From: Pseudomonadota bacterium
Lineage (GTDB): Bacteria; Pseudomonadota; Gammaproteobacteria; Pseudomonadales; Halieaceae
DNA length: 33,117 bases
Direction: 5' to 3'
Assembly (NCBI GenBank): GCA_002862405.1
Contig: PKCZ01000030.1
Location: 1-33,117 of the forward strand
Part shown: in pieces, positions 9,006-17,973 of the stretch
Layout: every line of letters begins with the position of its first letter
How positions within the stretch are numbered: position 1 is the first letter of the stretch
Notes under the pieces: generated by a model
Database searches by the model: none
What the model was told of the DNA's origin: nothing
The model's input: the letters and a program-made list of their open reading frames with translations, nothing else
Position numbers and translations under genes: made by a program

Positions 9006-9668
9006 ATGTTGGGTTGGCTTCGCGTATTAACGTTCGGAGCGGTGGCTGCACTTTCGACCGGTGCGGCTGCGCAAGAGCAATATCAGGAAGGCGTTCATTA
9101 CGACCTGATTGAACCTGCCATCCACACTGGCATTAGCGACCGTGTTGTGGTGACCGAATTCTTTTCCTACGGTTGCGGCCACTGTTACAACTTCGAGCCC
9201 TTACTCGAGTCGTTTGAGTCGCGACTATCTGAAGGTGTTGTCGTTCAGAGAACGCCTGTCATCTGGAACAACAACCCGGGTATGAAGCTGCTCGCAAAAA
9301 CCTACTACGCGGTTGAGGTGCTCGATGTGTTCGAGCCTGTTCACGGCGCTGTATTCAATACCATTCACCGTCAGCGTAAGCGTTTATCTAGTCCTGAAGC
9401 CGTACGTGCCGTGTTTGTTGAAAATGGTGTTGATGCTAAAGATTTTGACCGCGCCTTTGGTTCGTTCGGTATCGACAGCATGGTGCGTCAGGCAGCGGCT
9501 CGTACTGAGGGCGCTCGAGTGCAGGGTACGCCTTCACTCATGGTCAATGGAAAGTACCGCATCGATACACGGCAGGCGGGTAGCCAGGCGAACATGTTGA
9601 AAATAGCGGCTTTTCTCGCCGATAAAGAGCTCGCGCGATTAGAGCGCGCGCCCAACGCGGCTGATTGA
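9006..9668 (+). CDS. dsbA: Thiol:disulfide interchange protein DsbA
   Basis: Signal peptide; EFFSYGCGHCYNFEPLLE (CGHC active site); cis-Pro region VQGTPSLMVNGKYRI. Confidence 0.93.
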   Translation: MLGWLRVLTFGAVAALSTGAAAQEQYQEGVHYDLIEPAIHTGISDRVVVTEFFSYGCGHCYNFEPLLESFESRLSEGVVVQRTPVIWNNNPGMKLLAKTYYAVEVLDVFEPVHGAVFNTIHRQRKRLSSPEAVRAVFVENGVDAKDFDRAFGSFGIDSMVRQAAARTEGARVQGTPSLMVNGKYRIDTRQAGSQANMLKIAAFLADKELARLERAPNAAD

Positions 9669-9692
9669 GTCACTCCCAGCGAATAGCTTGTG

Positions 9693-10169
9693 CTAACCGA
9701 GCGGTATTGCCGTTCGGTTTATCACCTTTCTCAAGACAAAGCTCGAGTGCACGCCCGTGACACCTGGGATGCGGGTCAGCTTGCCCAAAAGTACTGCTTC
9801 AAAGTGCTTCATGTCCTTCACGACGACACGTAACAGATAGTCTGCGCTCTGCCCGGTAACCACGGAGCAATCAATGACCTCGTCGTAAGTCGCTATTTCT
9901 GCCTCAAAGTTCTCGAAGCGATCGGGCGTATGGCGATCCATAGAGATGCTGACGTGCGCCGTAAGGTCGTAGCCCAACTTTTCCGGGTTCAGGATGGCAA
10001 CCTGGCGCTCGATGAAGCCCTCGGTGACGAGCCGCTTAACCCGACGCGCACAGGGCGTGGGTGACAATCCCACTTTATCGGCTAGCTCGAGGTTGCTCAG
10101 GCTGGCGTCTTTCTGCAGCTCAGCCAGCAACCGCAGGTCGGTTCGATCTAGATCATTAACATCAAGCAT
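9693..10169 (-). CDS. Lrp/AsnC family transcriptional regulator
   Basis: 158 aa; N-terminal HTH (LDRTDLRLLAELQKDASLSNLELADKVGLSPTPCARRVKRL) and RAM/AsnC effector domain. Confidence 0.93.
   Translation of the reverse strand: MLDVNDLDRTDLRLLAELQKDASLSNLELADKVGLSPTPCARRVKRLVTEGFIERQVAILNPEKLGYDLTAHVSISMDRHTPDRFENFEAEIATYDEVIDCSVVTGQSADYLLRVVVKDMKHFEAVLLGKLTRIPGVTGVHSSFVLRKVINRTAIPLG
9695..9719 (+). terminator. Terminator-like hairpin downstream of dsbA, overlapping the 3' end of the opposing lrp-like gene
   Basis: AACCGAGCGG-TATTG-CCGTTCGGTT: 10-bp arms with one G/T pair, then a short T-run. Confidence 0.5.
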
Positions 10170-10317
10170 ATTGCTAATATTAGCGTATTTCGCTTAAAAA
10201 AAAACAAATCCGTAGTTATTCACCATTATTTGGTGCTGATATCAGTGATTTTGATCAAATTCCCTAAGCGCTACAGCGTACAATTCCAAGATTAAAGTTC
10301 ACTTAATTGAGTTAGGT
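10170..10317. promoter_or_regulatory. Divergent lrp-like/leuA promoter region with several palindromes
   Basis: AT-rich 148-bp intergenic region with GCTAATATTAGC (10173-10184), CACCATTATTTGGTG (10221-10235), CTGATATCAG (10236-10245), TTTGATCAAA (10250-10259). Confidence 0.6.
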
Positions 10318-12003
10318 ATGAATCATTCAGAGTTTGGGGTGTTTGATTATCGGAAGTACCCCAAGTATCAACCACTAAAGAAGGCTGACCGCCGGTGGCC
10401 TGATGCTGTGTTAACCAAGGCGCCTGAGTGGTGCAGTGTCGACTTGCGTGACGGAAATCAGGCCTTAATAGAGCCTATGACGTCCGACAAGAAATTACGG
10501 ATGTGGGAGTTGTTGCTCGATCTTGGCTTTAAACAGATTGAAGTCGGCTTTCCCTCCGCTTCGTCACACGATTTTGATTTTCTGAGAAAGCTTATTGACG
10601 AGAACCGTATCCCTGATGATGTAACTGTTCAGGTACTTACTCAGGCGCGCGAGGAGCTTATCGTAAAGACCTTTGAAGCGCTAAAGGGGTGCAAGCGCGC
10701 GGTACTTCATTTCTATAACAGCACTTCTACCGTTCAGCGTGATTTCGTATTTGGTTTAGACCGGGAAGGCATCACTGAAATTGCGGTAAAAGGCGCAGAG
10801 CTCGTGAAATCTGCAGCGGCCAAGTACCCTGAAACCGAGTGGGTGTTTGAGTACAGCCCGGAGAGCTTTACCGGCACAGAAATGGATTTTGCCGTAGAAG
10901 TTTGTAACGCCGTTATTGATGTCATCTCGCCAACACCTGATAACAAGATGATCATTAACTTGCCGGCGACCGTTGAAGTGAGCACGCCCAACGTTTATGC
11001 CGATCAGATTGAGTGGTTCTGTGACAGTGTGAATCATCGAGAGTCGCTATTGATTTCACTTCATACACACAACGATCGTGGTGGTGCTGTCGCGGCGAGT
11101 GAGCTGGGTCTTTTGGCCGGCGCCGATCGGATTGAAGGCACTTTGCTAGGGAACGGTGAGCGGACCGGCAATATGGACATCGTGACCATGGCGATGAATC
11201 TGTACAGCCAAGGCATCGATCCTCAACTCGATTTTTCGCAAATGGATGAAATGATTGCCGTGTGTAAAGAGTGCACGCAATTGCCATTACATCCTCGGCA
11301 CCCCTACGCGGGTGAACTGGTATTCACGGCGTTTTCAGGCAGCCACCAGGACGCTATTAACAAGTGTTTGGCGCGGCGAAAGGGTGAGAGCCTGTGGGAA
11401 GTTGCTTACCTGCCTATTGATCCTGCGGATATTGGACGCAGTTATCAGGAAGTGATTCGTATCAATAGCCAGTCAGGGAAAGGTGGTGTTGCTTATGTGC
11501 TTAACCGCGACTACGGGCTCGATCTTCCTCGATGGTTGCAGGTCGACTTTAGCGCTTCGGTTCAAGCACTCGCCGAACGCTCGGAGACAGAAGTTCAGTC
11601 GGACGATATCCGTCAACTGTTCCTCGAGACGTATCTGTTAGATCATCCGCAGCTGTCAGTTGGCAATTACCAATTGGCAAGAGACGATGCCGTTGATCAC
11701 CTCAACGTCGTGATTGAAGGGCTCGAGGGCTCTCCAACCTTGTCAGGGAAAGGCGCGGGCGTTGTTGGTGCGTTTACGGATGCCGTATCCAGCCATACCG
11801 GTCACAAGATTATCGTGGTGGAATATAGCGAGCACACCTTGGGGTCCGACGCGGACGCCGAAGCCATTTGCTATGTCCAATTGGCCATTGATGGCACTCG
11901 TGTATGTGGTGTGGGCCGCAGCACGGACATTGTCCATGCAACAATGAGCGCTATATTATCCGGTCTGGGCCGGTACTCGAGCGGCTACTTGAACGCTGCA
12001 TAA
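10318..12003 (+). CDS. leuA: 2-isopropylmalate synthase, long LeuA type (yeast/actinobacterial-like)
   Basis: 561 aa; TKAPEWCSVDLRDGNQALIEPM, SLHTHNDRGGAVAASELG, GNGERTGNMDIVTMAMNLY; C-terminal regulatory LeuA_dimer-like region. Confidence 0.95.
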   Translation: MNHSEFGVFDYRKYPKYQPLKKADRRWPDAVLTKAPEWCSVDLRDGNQALIEPMTSDKKLRMWELLLDLGFKQIEVGFPSASSHDFDFLRKLIDENRIPDDVTVQVLTQAREELIVKTFEALKGCKRAVLHFYNSTSTVQRDFVFGLDREGITEIAVKGAELVKSAAAKYPETEWVFEYSPESFTGTEMDFAVEVCNAVIDVISPTPDNKMIINLPATVEVSTPNVYADQIEWFCDSVNHRESLLISLHTHNDRGGAVAASELGLLAGADRIEGTLLGNGERTGNMDIVTMAMNLYSQGIDPQLDFSQMDEMIAVCKECTQLPLHPRHPYAGELVFTAFSGSHQDAINKCLARRKGESLWEVAYLPIDPADIGRSYQEVIRINSQSGKGGVAYVLNRDYGLDLPRWLQVDFSASVQALAERSETEVQSDDIRQLFLETYLLDHPQLSVGNYQLARDDAVDHLNVVIEGLEGSPTLSGKGAGVVGAFTDAVSSHTGHKIIVVEYSEHTLGSDADAEAICYVQLAIDGTRVCGVGRSTDIVHATMSAILSGLGRYSSGYLNAA

Positions 12004-12061
12004 AGTGGATAATTTCTGACTGAGATGCAGCGTGCAGTTTTATAAGGAGTCGCTGAGTTAT

Positions 12062-12106
12062 ATGTTCAAACGAAGGCGGAGCTCATTCACGAGGGTGGCT
12101 TTCTGA
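12062..12106 (+). other. Candidate 14-codon upstream ORF (MFKRRRSSFTRVAF) abutting the DUF6279 lipoprotein start
   Basis: ATG 12062 to TGA 12104-12106 is followed immediately by ATG 12107. AAGGAG lies about 12 nt upstream (12044-12049). Confidence 0.3.
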
Positions 12107-12991
12107 ATGCGGGAGCGTCGAGCTTCATTTTCCCGTTTCCTGTCGGCCCTGCTCGTCTTTGCCTTTGTCCTAGCTGGCTGCTCGGCGAATCGATTTTTAT
12201 ATAACCGCGCTGACACATTCGTACGCTGGGCAATCGATGATTATGTTGATCTGACAAGCGAGCAGCAAAGGCAGTTTGATGCAGATCTTGATGGGCTGCT
12301 TGATTGGCACAGGCGTGACGAATTACCGCTTTACAGAGAGTTTATCGTCTCCTCGTTGGACGCGCTCGAGGGCGGAGTGACCATCGAAGAAGCGGTTCTG
12401 ATCTCAGATGCTATTGACGAAGCGGCCAATCGGCTTCAGGTAAAGCTAGTTGATTTGTTGCTTGAGAGTGCAGAGGGCCTGACAGATGGCCAGATACAGG
12501 ACTTTCTGGATGAGCTTGATCGTCGGCAAGCGGAATATGCGCAGGATCGCTTGGTTCGAGACGACATCACATACGCTGATGATGCGGCTGACTCGTTGCA
12601 GCGATTGGCGAAGCGTTTGATCGGCAGATTAAATGATGAACAAAAGGCACTCATCCAGTCGCGTACCACAGAACTGATGCGCATTGACCGCCTATGGCAT
12701 GAGGATCGTTCAGTGTGGGGGGCGAAACTCCGAACCACACTTGAGAGCCGCTTACCCGGGTGGCAGACCGAGATTCGTGCACTGGGTGATACACGCTCCG
12801 AGGCAAGAACGCCGGCTTATGTCGTTGGTATAGAGCACAACGGCGAGGTCATTCTTGGGCTCTTGGTTGAGGTAATCAACGGCCGAACGGAGCGTCAGGA
12901 CAGGCGCATGCGTCGTTTTCTCGATGACCTCATTGCAGATATCGACGCGTTAACCGCAGTCAATGTGGCCGAAGCGCTAGTCGTCCAGTAG
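12107..12991 (+). CDS. DUF6279 family lipoprotein
   Basis: Lipoprotein signal ([16 protein letters not shown]) and [47 protein letters not shown]. Confidence 0.8.
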   Translation: MRERRASFSRFLSALLVFAFVLAGCSANRFLYNRADTFVRWAIDDYVDLTSEQQRQFDADLDGLLDWHRRDELPLYREFIVSSLDALEGGVTIEEAVLISDAIDEAANRLQVKLVDLLLESAEGLTDGQIQDFLDELDRRQAEYAQDRLVRDDITYADDAADSLQRLAKRLIGRLNDEQKALIQSRTTELMRIDRLWHEDRSVWGAKLRTTLESRLPGWQTEIRALGDTRSEARTPAYVVGIEHNGEVILGLLVEVINGRTERQDRRMRRFLDDLIADIDALTAVNVAEALVVQ

Positions 12992-14815
12992 CAATAGATC
13001 CCGTACGGCACCGCGATCTGCGCTTGTTACTGTTTTGGCGTAGAACTTAAGCGCGGGACTCACGTTCCTTGGTCGGTTCTTTACAGGCTTAAAGCCAAGG
13101 GCAGCTTGAGTGGCTCGTCGCTCGTTAAGCAGGGCCTCATCAACCAACACGTTAATGGTACGTTTTGGAATGTCGATGAGGATTCTGTCGCCATCCTCTA
13201 CAAGCGCAATTGCGCCACCTGCTGCCGCTTCCGGAGAAACGTGACCAATCGACAAGCCGGATGTACCGCCAGAGAAGCGACCATCGGTGATCAGTGCACA
13301 GGCTTTACCTAGGCCTTTGGATTTGATGTAACTCGTTGGGTAAAGCATTTCCTGCATACCCGGACCGCCCCGAGGTCCCTCATAGCGCACAATGACCACA
13401 TCACCTGCGTGTACACGATCCTCGAGGATATCGGCGACGGCGTCTTCCTGGCTCTCACATACGTGGGCTCTTCCTTCGAATACCAAGAGCTCATCTTCCA
13501 CACCGGCGGTTTTCACAACACAACCATCCTCGGCAATGTTGCCAAAAAGCACCGCTAGGCCGCCTTCTTCAGAGTAGGCGTTATCAGCTGAGCGAATGCA
13601 GCCGCCCTCTCGGTCTAGGTCGAGTGCCGGCCAACGTGTTGCCTGACTGAATGCTTCCTGTGTCGGGATGCCCGCGGGGCCTGCTTTGAAACGCTCGAGC
13701 GCCAACGCATTGTCAGTGGTAGCAATATCCCAATGAGCTATTGCGTCGCCAATGCTAGGGCTGTGCACGGTGTGGCAGTCAGTATGCAGTTGGCCCGATC
13801 TCGCGAGCTCACCCAAAATGGCCAGTACACCACCCGCTCGGTGAACATCTTCCATGTGATACAGCGGAGTGCTGGGAGCAACTTTACACAACTGAGGTAC
13901 ATTGCGGGAAAGCGCGTCGATGTCAGCCATTGTGAAATCAAGCTCGGCTTCTTGTGCCGCGGCAAGCAAGTGCAGAATGGTGTTGGTTGAGCCGCCCATG
14001 GCAATGTCGAGACTCATGGCATTCTCAAACGCGGCGCGATTGGCAATATTCCTAGGAAGAACACGGTCATCGTCCTCAACGTAGTAGCGCCGGGTGAGTT
14101 CAACCACGAGTCGTCCTGCTTCAAGGAACAGCGCTTTACGATCGGCGTGCGTTGCTAACAGGGAGCCATTACCTGGCAGGCTCAGTCCAAGCGCTTCTGT
14201 GAGGCAATTCATCGAGTTGGCAGTGAACATGCCAGAGCATGAACCACAGGTCGGGCAGGCGGATCGCTCGTAAGCCTCGATTTTGGCGTCGTCGGCACTA
14301 CTGTCTGCGGCAATGACCATGGCGTCAACCAAGTCCAGCTTGTGCTCGGACAGGGCCGTTTTTCCTGCTTCCATTGGGCCACCCGAGACGAAAACCACTG
14401 GGATGTTGAGGCGCATGGCCGCATTGAGCATTCCGGGTGTGATTTTGTCGCAGTTAGAGATACAAACCATGGCGTCGGCACAGTGCGCGTTCACCATGTA
14501 CTCAACAGAGTCTGCAATGATGTCCCTGGAGGGCAAGCTATAGAGCATGCCATCGTGACCCATGGCGATGCCATCATCGACCGCAATGGTGTTGAATTCT
14601 TTGGCGACACCGCCCGCGTTTTCAATTTCGCGCGCGACCAGCTGTCCCAGATCTTTAAGATGGACGTGCCCCGGCACGAACTGCGTGAACGAGTTAACGA
14701 CGGCAATGATGGGTTTCTCAAAGTCACCGTCTTTCATACCGGTTGCACGCCATAAGGCACGTGCTCCTGCCATATTGCGGCCGGCGGTGGATGTTCTCGA
14801 GCGATACTCAGGCAT
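12977..14815 (-). CDS. ilvD: Dihydroxy-acid dehydratase
   Basis: 612 aa; [90 protein letters not shown]. Confidence 0.97.
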   Translation of the reverse strand: MPEYRSRTSTAGRNMAGARALWRATGMKDGDFEKPIIAVVNSFTQFVPGHVHLKDLGQLVAREIENAGGVAKEFNTIAVDDGIAMGHDGMLYSLPSRDIIADSVEYMVNAHCADAMVCISNCDKITPGMLNAAMRLNIPVVFVSGGPMEAGKTALSEHKLDLVDAMVIAADSSADDAKIEAYERSACPTCGSCSGMFTANSMNCLTEALGLSLPGNGSLLATHADRKALFLEAGRLVVELTRRYYVEDDDRVLPRNIANRAAFENAMSLDIAMGGSTNTILHLLAAAQEAELDFTMADIDALSRNVPQLCKVAPSTPLYHMEDVHRAGGVLAILGELARSGQLHTDCHTVHSPSIGDAIAHWDIATTDNALALERFKAGPAGIPTQEAFSQATRWPALDLDREGGCIRSADNAYSEEGGLAVLFGNIAEDGCVVKTAGVEDELLVFEGRAHVCESQEDAVADILEDRVHAGDVVIVRYEGPRGGPGMQEMLYPTSYIKSKGLGKACALITDGRFSGGTSGLSIGHVSPEAAAGGAIALVEDGDRILIDIPKRTINVLVDEALLNERRATQAALGFKPVKNRPRNVSPALKFYAKTVTSADRGAVRDLLLLDD

Positions 14816-14846
14816 CAGCTATCTCCAGTAGATCACGCACCATAGA

Positions 14847-16121
14847 CTACAACGCGCGAACAAGAATTTTTGAATTTCGATCTATTTTTGCCTTCTGTTT
14901 CTCGGAATCGGGCAGCGCTTCGGGTGATGACATAGCGAAGCCAAGCTCCTGAAACCAATGACCGGTTTGTGTTGTACGCACATAAACGCGCTCAAGCTTG
15001 GCTTGCTTCGCACCGTCAATGAGCGCTGCCACGAGCCGTTCACCGTGTCCCGAGTCCCTGTAATCCGGATGGGTGGCAACACTTGCGATTTCCGCGATGT
15101 TGTCCGCACGGTTGTCCAACAAGGCGGCGCAGGCGATAACCCGGCTGTCTTTTGTGATGACGGTGAATTTATCGAGGCTGCGTTCGATCTCCTCATTGGA
15201 CTTATCTGCAAGAACGCCTGCTTGCTGTAACGGTCGGATGAGCTCGAGTATGCCTGCCAAGTCGTGTGCCTCGGCACCTTTGATTTGCTCGTATTCGTCT
15301 GGCGATATCAAGGTGCCAATACCATCGTGTGTATACAGTTCTTTAAGCAGGCCGCCATCGAGTGCGTAGCTAATGAGGTGGGATCGAGGTACGCCCGAGT
15401 CACAGGCATCACACGCGAGCATGAGCGCCTCTCTTTGCCCCCGGCCAACGATTTCGAGTACTTGGCGAGCAGCATCAACGGTAAGTTGCCGCTGCAGTTT
15501 CCCGTCCGTGCTTTCGATGCCATCGAAGTCCGACATGATGATTAACTTGTCCGCGCCTAGGCTCCGGCTAACCGCAGCCATCACGTCCAATGCGTCTAGG
15601 GTGAATACTTCTCCAGCAGGGGAATGACCCAGCGTAGAGACCAGACAGATAGCGGAGCCATCTAGCGCGAGTGTCATGCCAGCAACGTCAACATGGCGAA
15701 CCAAACCACGGCCTGATCGATCGACCCCGGCGATGACACCTAAGGGCCGGGCAGTGATGAAGTTACCAGAGATTACTCTGAGTCGCGCATTGTGTAGAGG
15801 GGAGTTGGGCAGCCCCATCGAAAACATCTGCTCAATATGGGTGCGTTCTGCCAACGTATCAGCCACCGCCTGATTCACGGCGATGGGCGTCAAGGACTGT
15901 GAGTTAAAGGTGTTTAGCTCGTGAACCACCACCAGCCGCACACCCAGTGAATGCATGAGCGCGAGGTCGTGCACCACATTGATGAAATTCTCGTCGCTGG
16001 CGGCGCCGCAGCGAAGCCCCACGACCACAGTGGTTCCTCGATGCAAATTAATGTACGGCGCGGTGTGCCGGAACCAATCAATGGTGTCTGTCGAATCTGT
16101 CACGATCGCCGCCCTTAGCAC
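14847..16121 (-). CDS. argA: Amino-acid N-acetyltransferase (N-acetylglutamate synthase, ArgA type)
   Basis: 424 aa; N-terminal amino-acid-kinase-like domain and C-terminal GNAT domain (ASVATHPDYRDSGHGERLVAALI). Starts DTIDWFRHTAPYINLHRGTTVVV. Confidence 0.93.
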   Translation of the reverse strand: MLRAAIVTDSTDTIDWFRHTAPYINLHRGTTVVVGLRCGAASDENFINVVHDLALMHSLGVRLVVVHELNTFNSQSLTPIAVNQAVADTLAERTHIEQMFSMGLPNSPLHNARLRVISGNFITARPLGVIAGVDRSGRGLVRHVDVAGMTLALDGSAICLVSTLGHSPAGEVFTLDALDVMAAVSRSLGADKLIIMSDFDGIESTDGKLQRQLTVDAARQVLEIVGRGQREALMLACDACDSGVPRSHLISYALDGGLLKELYTHDGIGTLISPDEYEQIKGAEAHDLAGILELIRPLQQAGVLADKSNEEIERSLDKFTVITKDSRVIACAALLDNRADNIAEIASVATHPDYRDSGHGERLVAALIDGAKQAKLERVYVRTTQTGHWFQELGFAMSSPEALPDSEKQKAKIDRNSKILVRAL

Positions 16122-16290
16122 CGCAGGCCTAGAAGGATGCTGAATTCCCGTTGCAAGAGCAGATTGATTCGCGTGCTAGCTGCAAGCATTTCCATTAAAA
16201 AATTCCGTGACAAGGCAATTGCCTGAGATTCATTGCGTGGGTGGTGACGCGGTAAAACCACCGCGCCACAACGGAGTGGGAGTATATTAG

Positions 16291-16982
16291 GTGTTTAAAG
16301 TCGTTCCTAGCCTAAGCGCGCTCCTTCAACGCTTCTTCACGCGCCTGGCACAACGAAAGATTCATATTTTATCGACCAACATGATGGGAGGTCGCCTGTA
16401 TGAGGTCGATTTAAGGTTACGACCTCACGGTGATTCAGGTCTTGTGGTTACTTCTGCTCAGGCGTTGGAGCGTTATTTAAAGCACGATGCATGGACTTGG
16501 GAACATCAGGCGTTGTTGCGGGCGCGCCGGAACTAGTCACACAGGTGGAGGCCCTGCGGGCGGAGGTATTGTCGACACGTCGTGACAATGTGCCGGTCGC
16601 CGATGACGTCACAGCAATGCGGCAAAAAATGCGGGAACAATCGCTAGCTGCTGGCGATGCGTCGCATCGAGTAGCGCTGAAATACGGGCGCGGCGGTATT
16701 GTCGATATCGAATTTGTGGTCCAATACCTGGTACTTAAACATGCGGCGCACTATCCCGACGTTGGGCGTTGGTCAGACGTGGTCCGGATACTCGAAGCCC
16801 TCGAAGCCTGCAGAATTTTAAGTTCAAGTGTCGCAAATAGCCTTAAGGAAGCGTATCTAGGCTTGCGGTCGTCAGTGCATCGAGCCGCGGTATCGAACGC
16901 ATCTGACGGTGACTCGGTTGAAACCGATGACTTAATGAAGCAGGCCAGTGCAGTGTGCACGCGTTTGCTGCCGAATTTGTAA
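16291..16982 (+). pseudogene. glnE: Remnant of glutamine synthetase adenylyltransferase (5'-truncated, frameshifted C-terminal fragment)
   Basis: ORF 16291-16536 (FFTRLAQRKIHILSTNMMGGRLYEVDLRLRPHGDSGLVVTSAQALERYLKHDAWTWEHQALLRAR) continues in another frame as ORF 16491-16982 (VVAGAPELVTQ...KYGRGGIVDIEFVVQYLVLKHA...). Both match the GlnE C-terminus; the large N-terminal part is missing. Confidence 0.9.
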
Positions 16983-17023
16983 TGACTCGCGAGCCATCCG
17001 CGAGAGGTGAATAAGGAATAATT

Positions 17024-17950
17024 ATGGACCTGTCCAAGCTGACCGGATCTATCTGGCTAGACGGCGAGCTCATCCCTTGGGAAGAGGCCAAAGTGCATGT
17101 GTTAACGCACACCTTCCACTACGGTCTCGGTGTCTTTGAGGGCGTCAGAGCCTACGCTACCGAGGGTGATAGCACCTGTATCTTTCGGTTGAACCAACAC
17201 ACTGACCGACTCTTTCGATCCGCAAAAATTTTGCAGATGGACATGCCTTACGACAAGGATACCTTGAACGAAGCGCAGCGCGAGGTGGTTCGTGTCAATG
17301 GTCTAGACGAGGCGTATATCAGGCCCATGTGTTTCCTCGGTTCAGAGGGCATGGGACTTCGTGCGGATAACCTAAAAACCCACGTTATGGTGGCCGCCTG
17401 GTCATGGCCTTCATACATGGACCCGGAGGCGCGGGACCGCGGTATTCGGGTACGTACCTCGAGCTACACCCGACATCACGTGAACATTACCATGTGTAAA
17501 GCAAAGGCAAACGGTAACTACATAAACTCTATTTTGGCCCTGCGCGAAGCGCTTGACGCAGGCTGTGAAGAAGCGCTTCTTCTGGATAATGAGGGCTACG
17601 TGGCAGAAGGTAGTGGCGAGAATGTCTTTATAGTGCGAGACGGGACGATTTATACGCCTGAACTCACATCCTGTTTAGAGGGAATTACGCGCGACAGCAT
17701 CTTCAGAATTGCGGCTGATCTTGGCTATCAGATTAAGGAACGAAGAATCACCCGTGATGAGGTGTACGTGGCTGATGAGGCGTTCTTTACGGGTACTGCG
17801 GCCGAGGTAGTGCCCATCCGCGAGCTCGATGGCCGAGCAATTGGTTCCGGTAGCCGTGGCCCTCTGACAGAGCAACTGCAATCGATTTATTTCGATACGG
17901 TTCGCGGTCGCGAGTCACAATATGGAGCGTGGCTTACACCGGTGAGTTAA
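17024..17950 (+). CDS. ilvE: Branched-chain amino acid aminotransferase
   Basis: 308 aa class IV aminotransferase: HTFHYGLGVFEGVRAY, NGNYINSILALREAL, EGYVAEGSGENVFIV, FTGTAAEVVPIRELDGR. Confidence 0.96.
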   Translation: MDLSKLTGSIWLDGELIPWEEAKVHVLTHTFHYGLGVFEGVRAYATEGDSTCIFRLNQHTDRLFRSAKILQMDMPYDKDTLNEAQREVVRVNGLDEAYIRPMCFLGSEGMGLRADNLKTHVMVAAWSWPSYMDPEARDRGIRVRTSSYTRHHVNITMCKAKANGNYINSILALREALDAGCEEALLLDNEGYVAEGSGENVFIVRDGTIYTPELTSCLEGITRDSIFRIAADLGYQIKERRITRDEVYVADEAFFTGTAAEVVPIRELDGRAIGSGSRGPLTEQLQSIYFDTVRGRESQYGAWLTPVS

Positions 17951-17973
17951 CGCCAAAACAAAAGGTGGTTGTG

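Noticed and set aside
16491-16982. Treating the second GlnE frame as an independent new gene or a programmed frameshift
   Set aside because: Its conserved part continues GlnE exactly, but continuity needs the same 16 nt read twice, which a simple +1 or -1 slip cannot do. Pseudogene is the better explanation.
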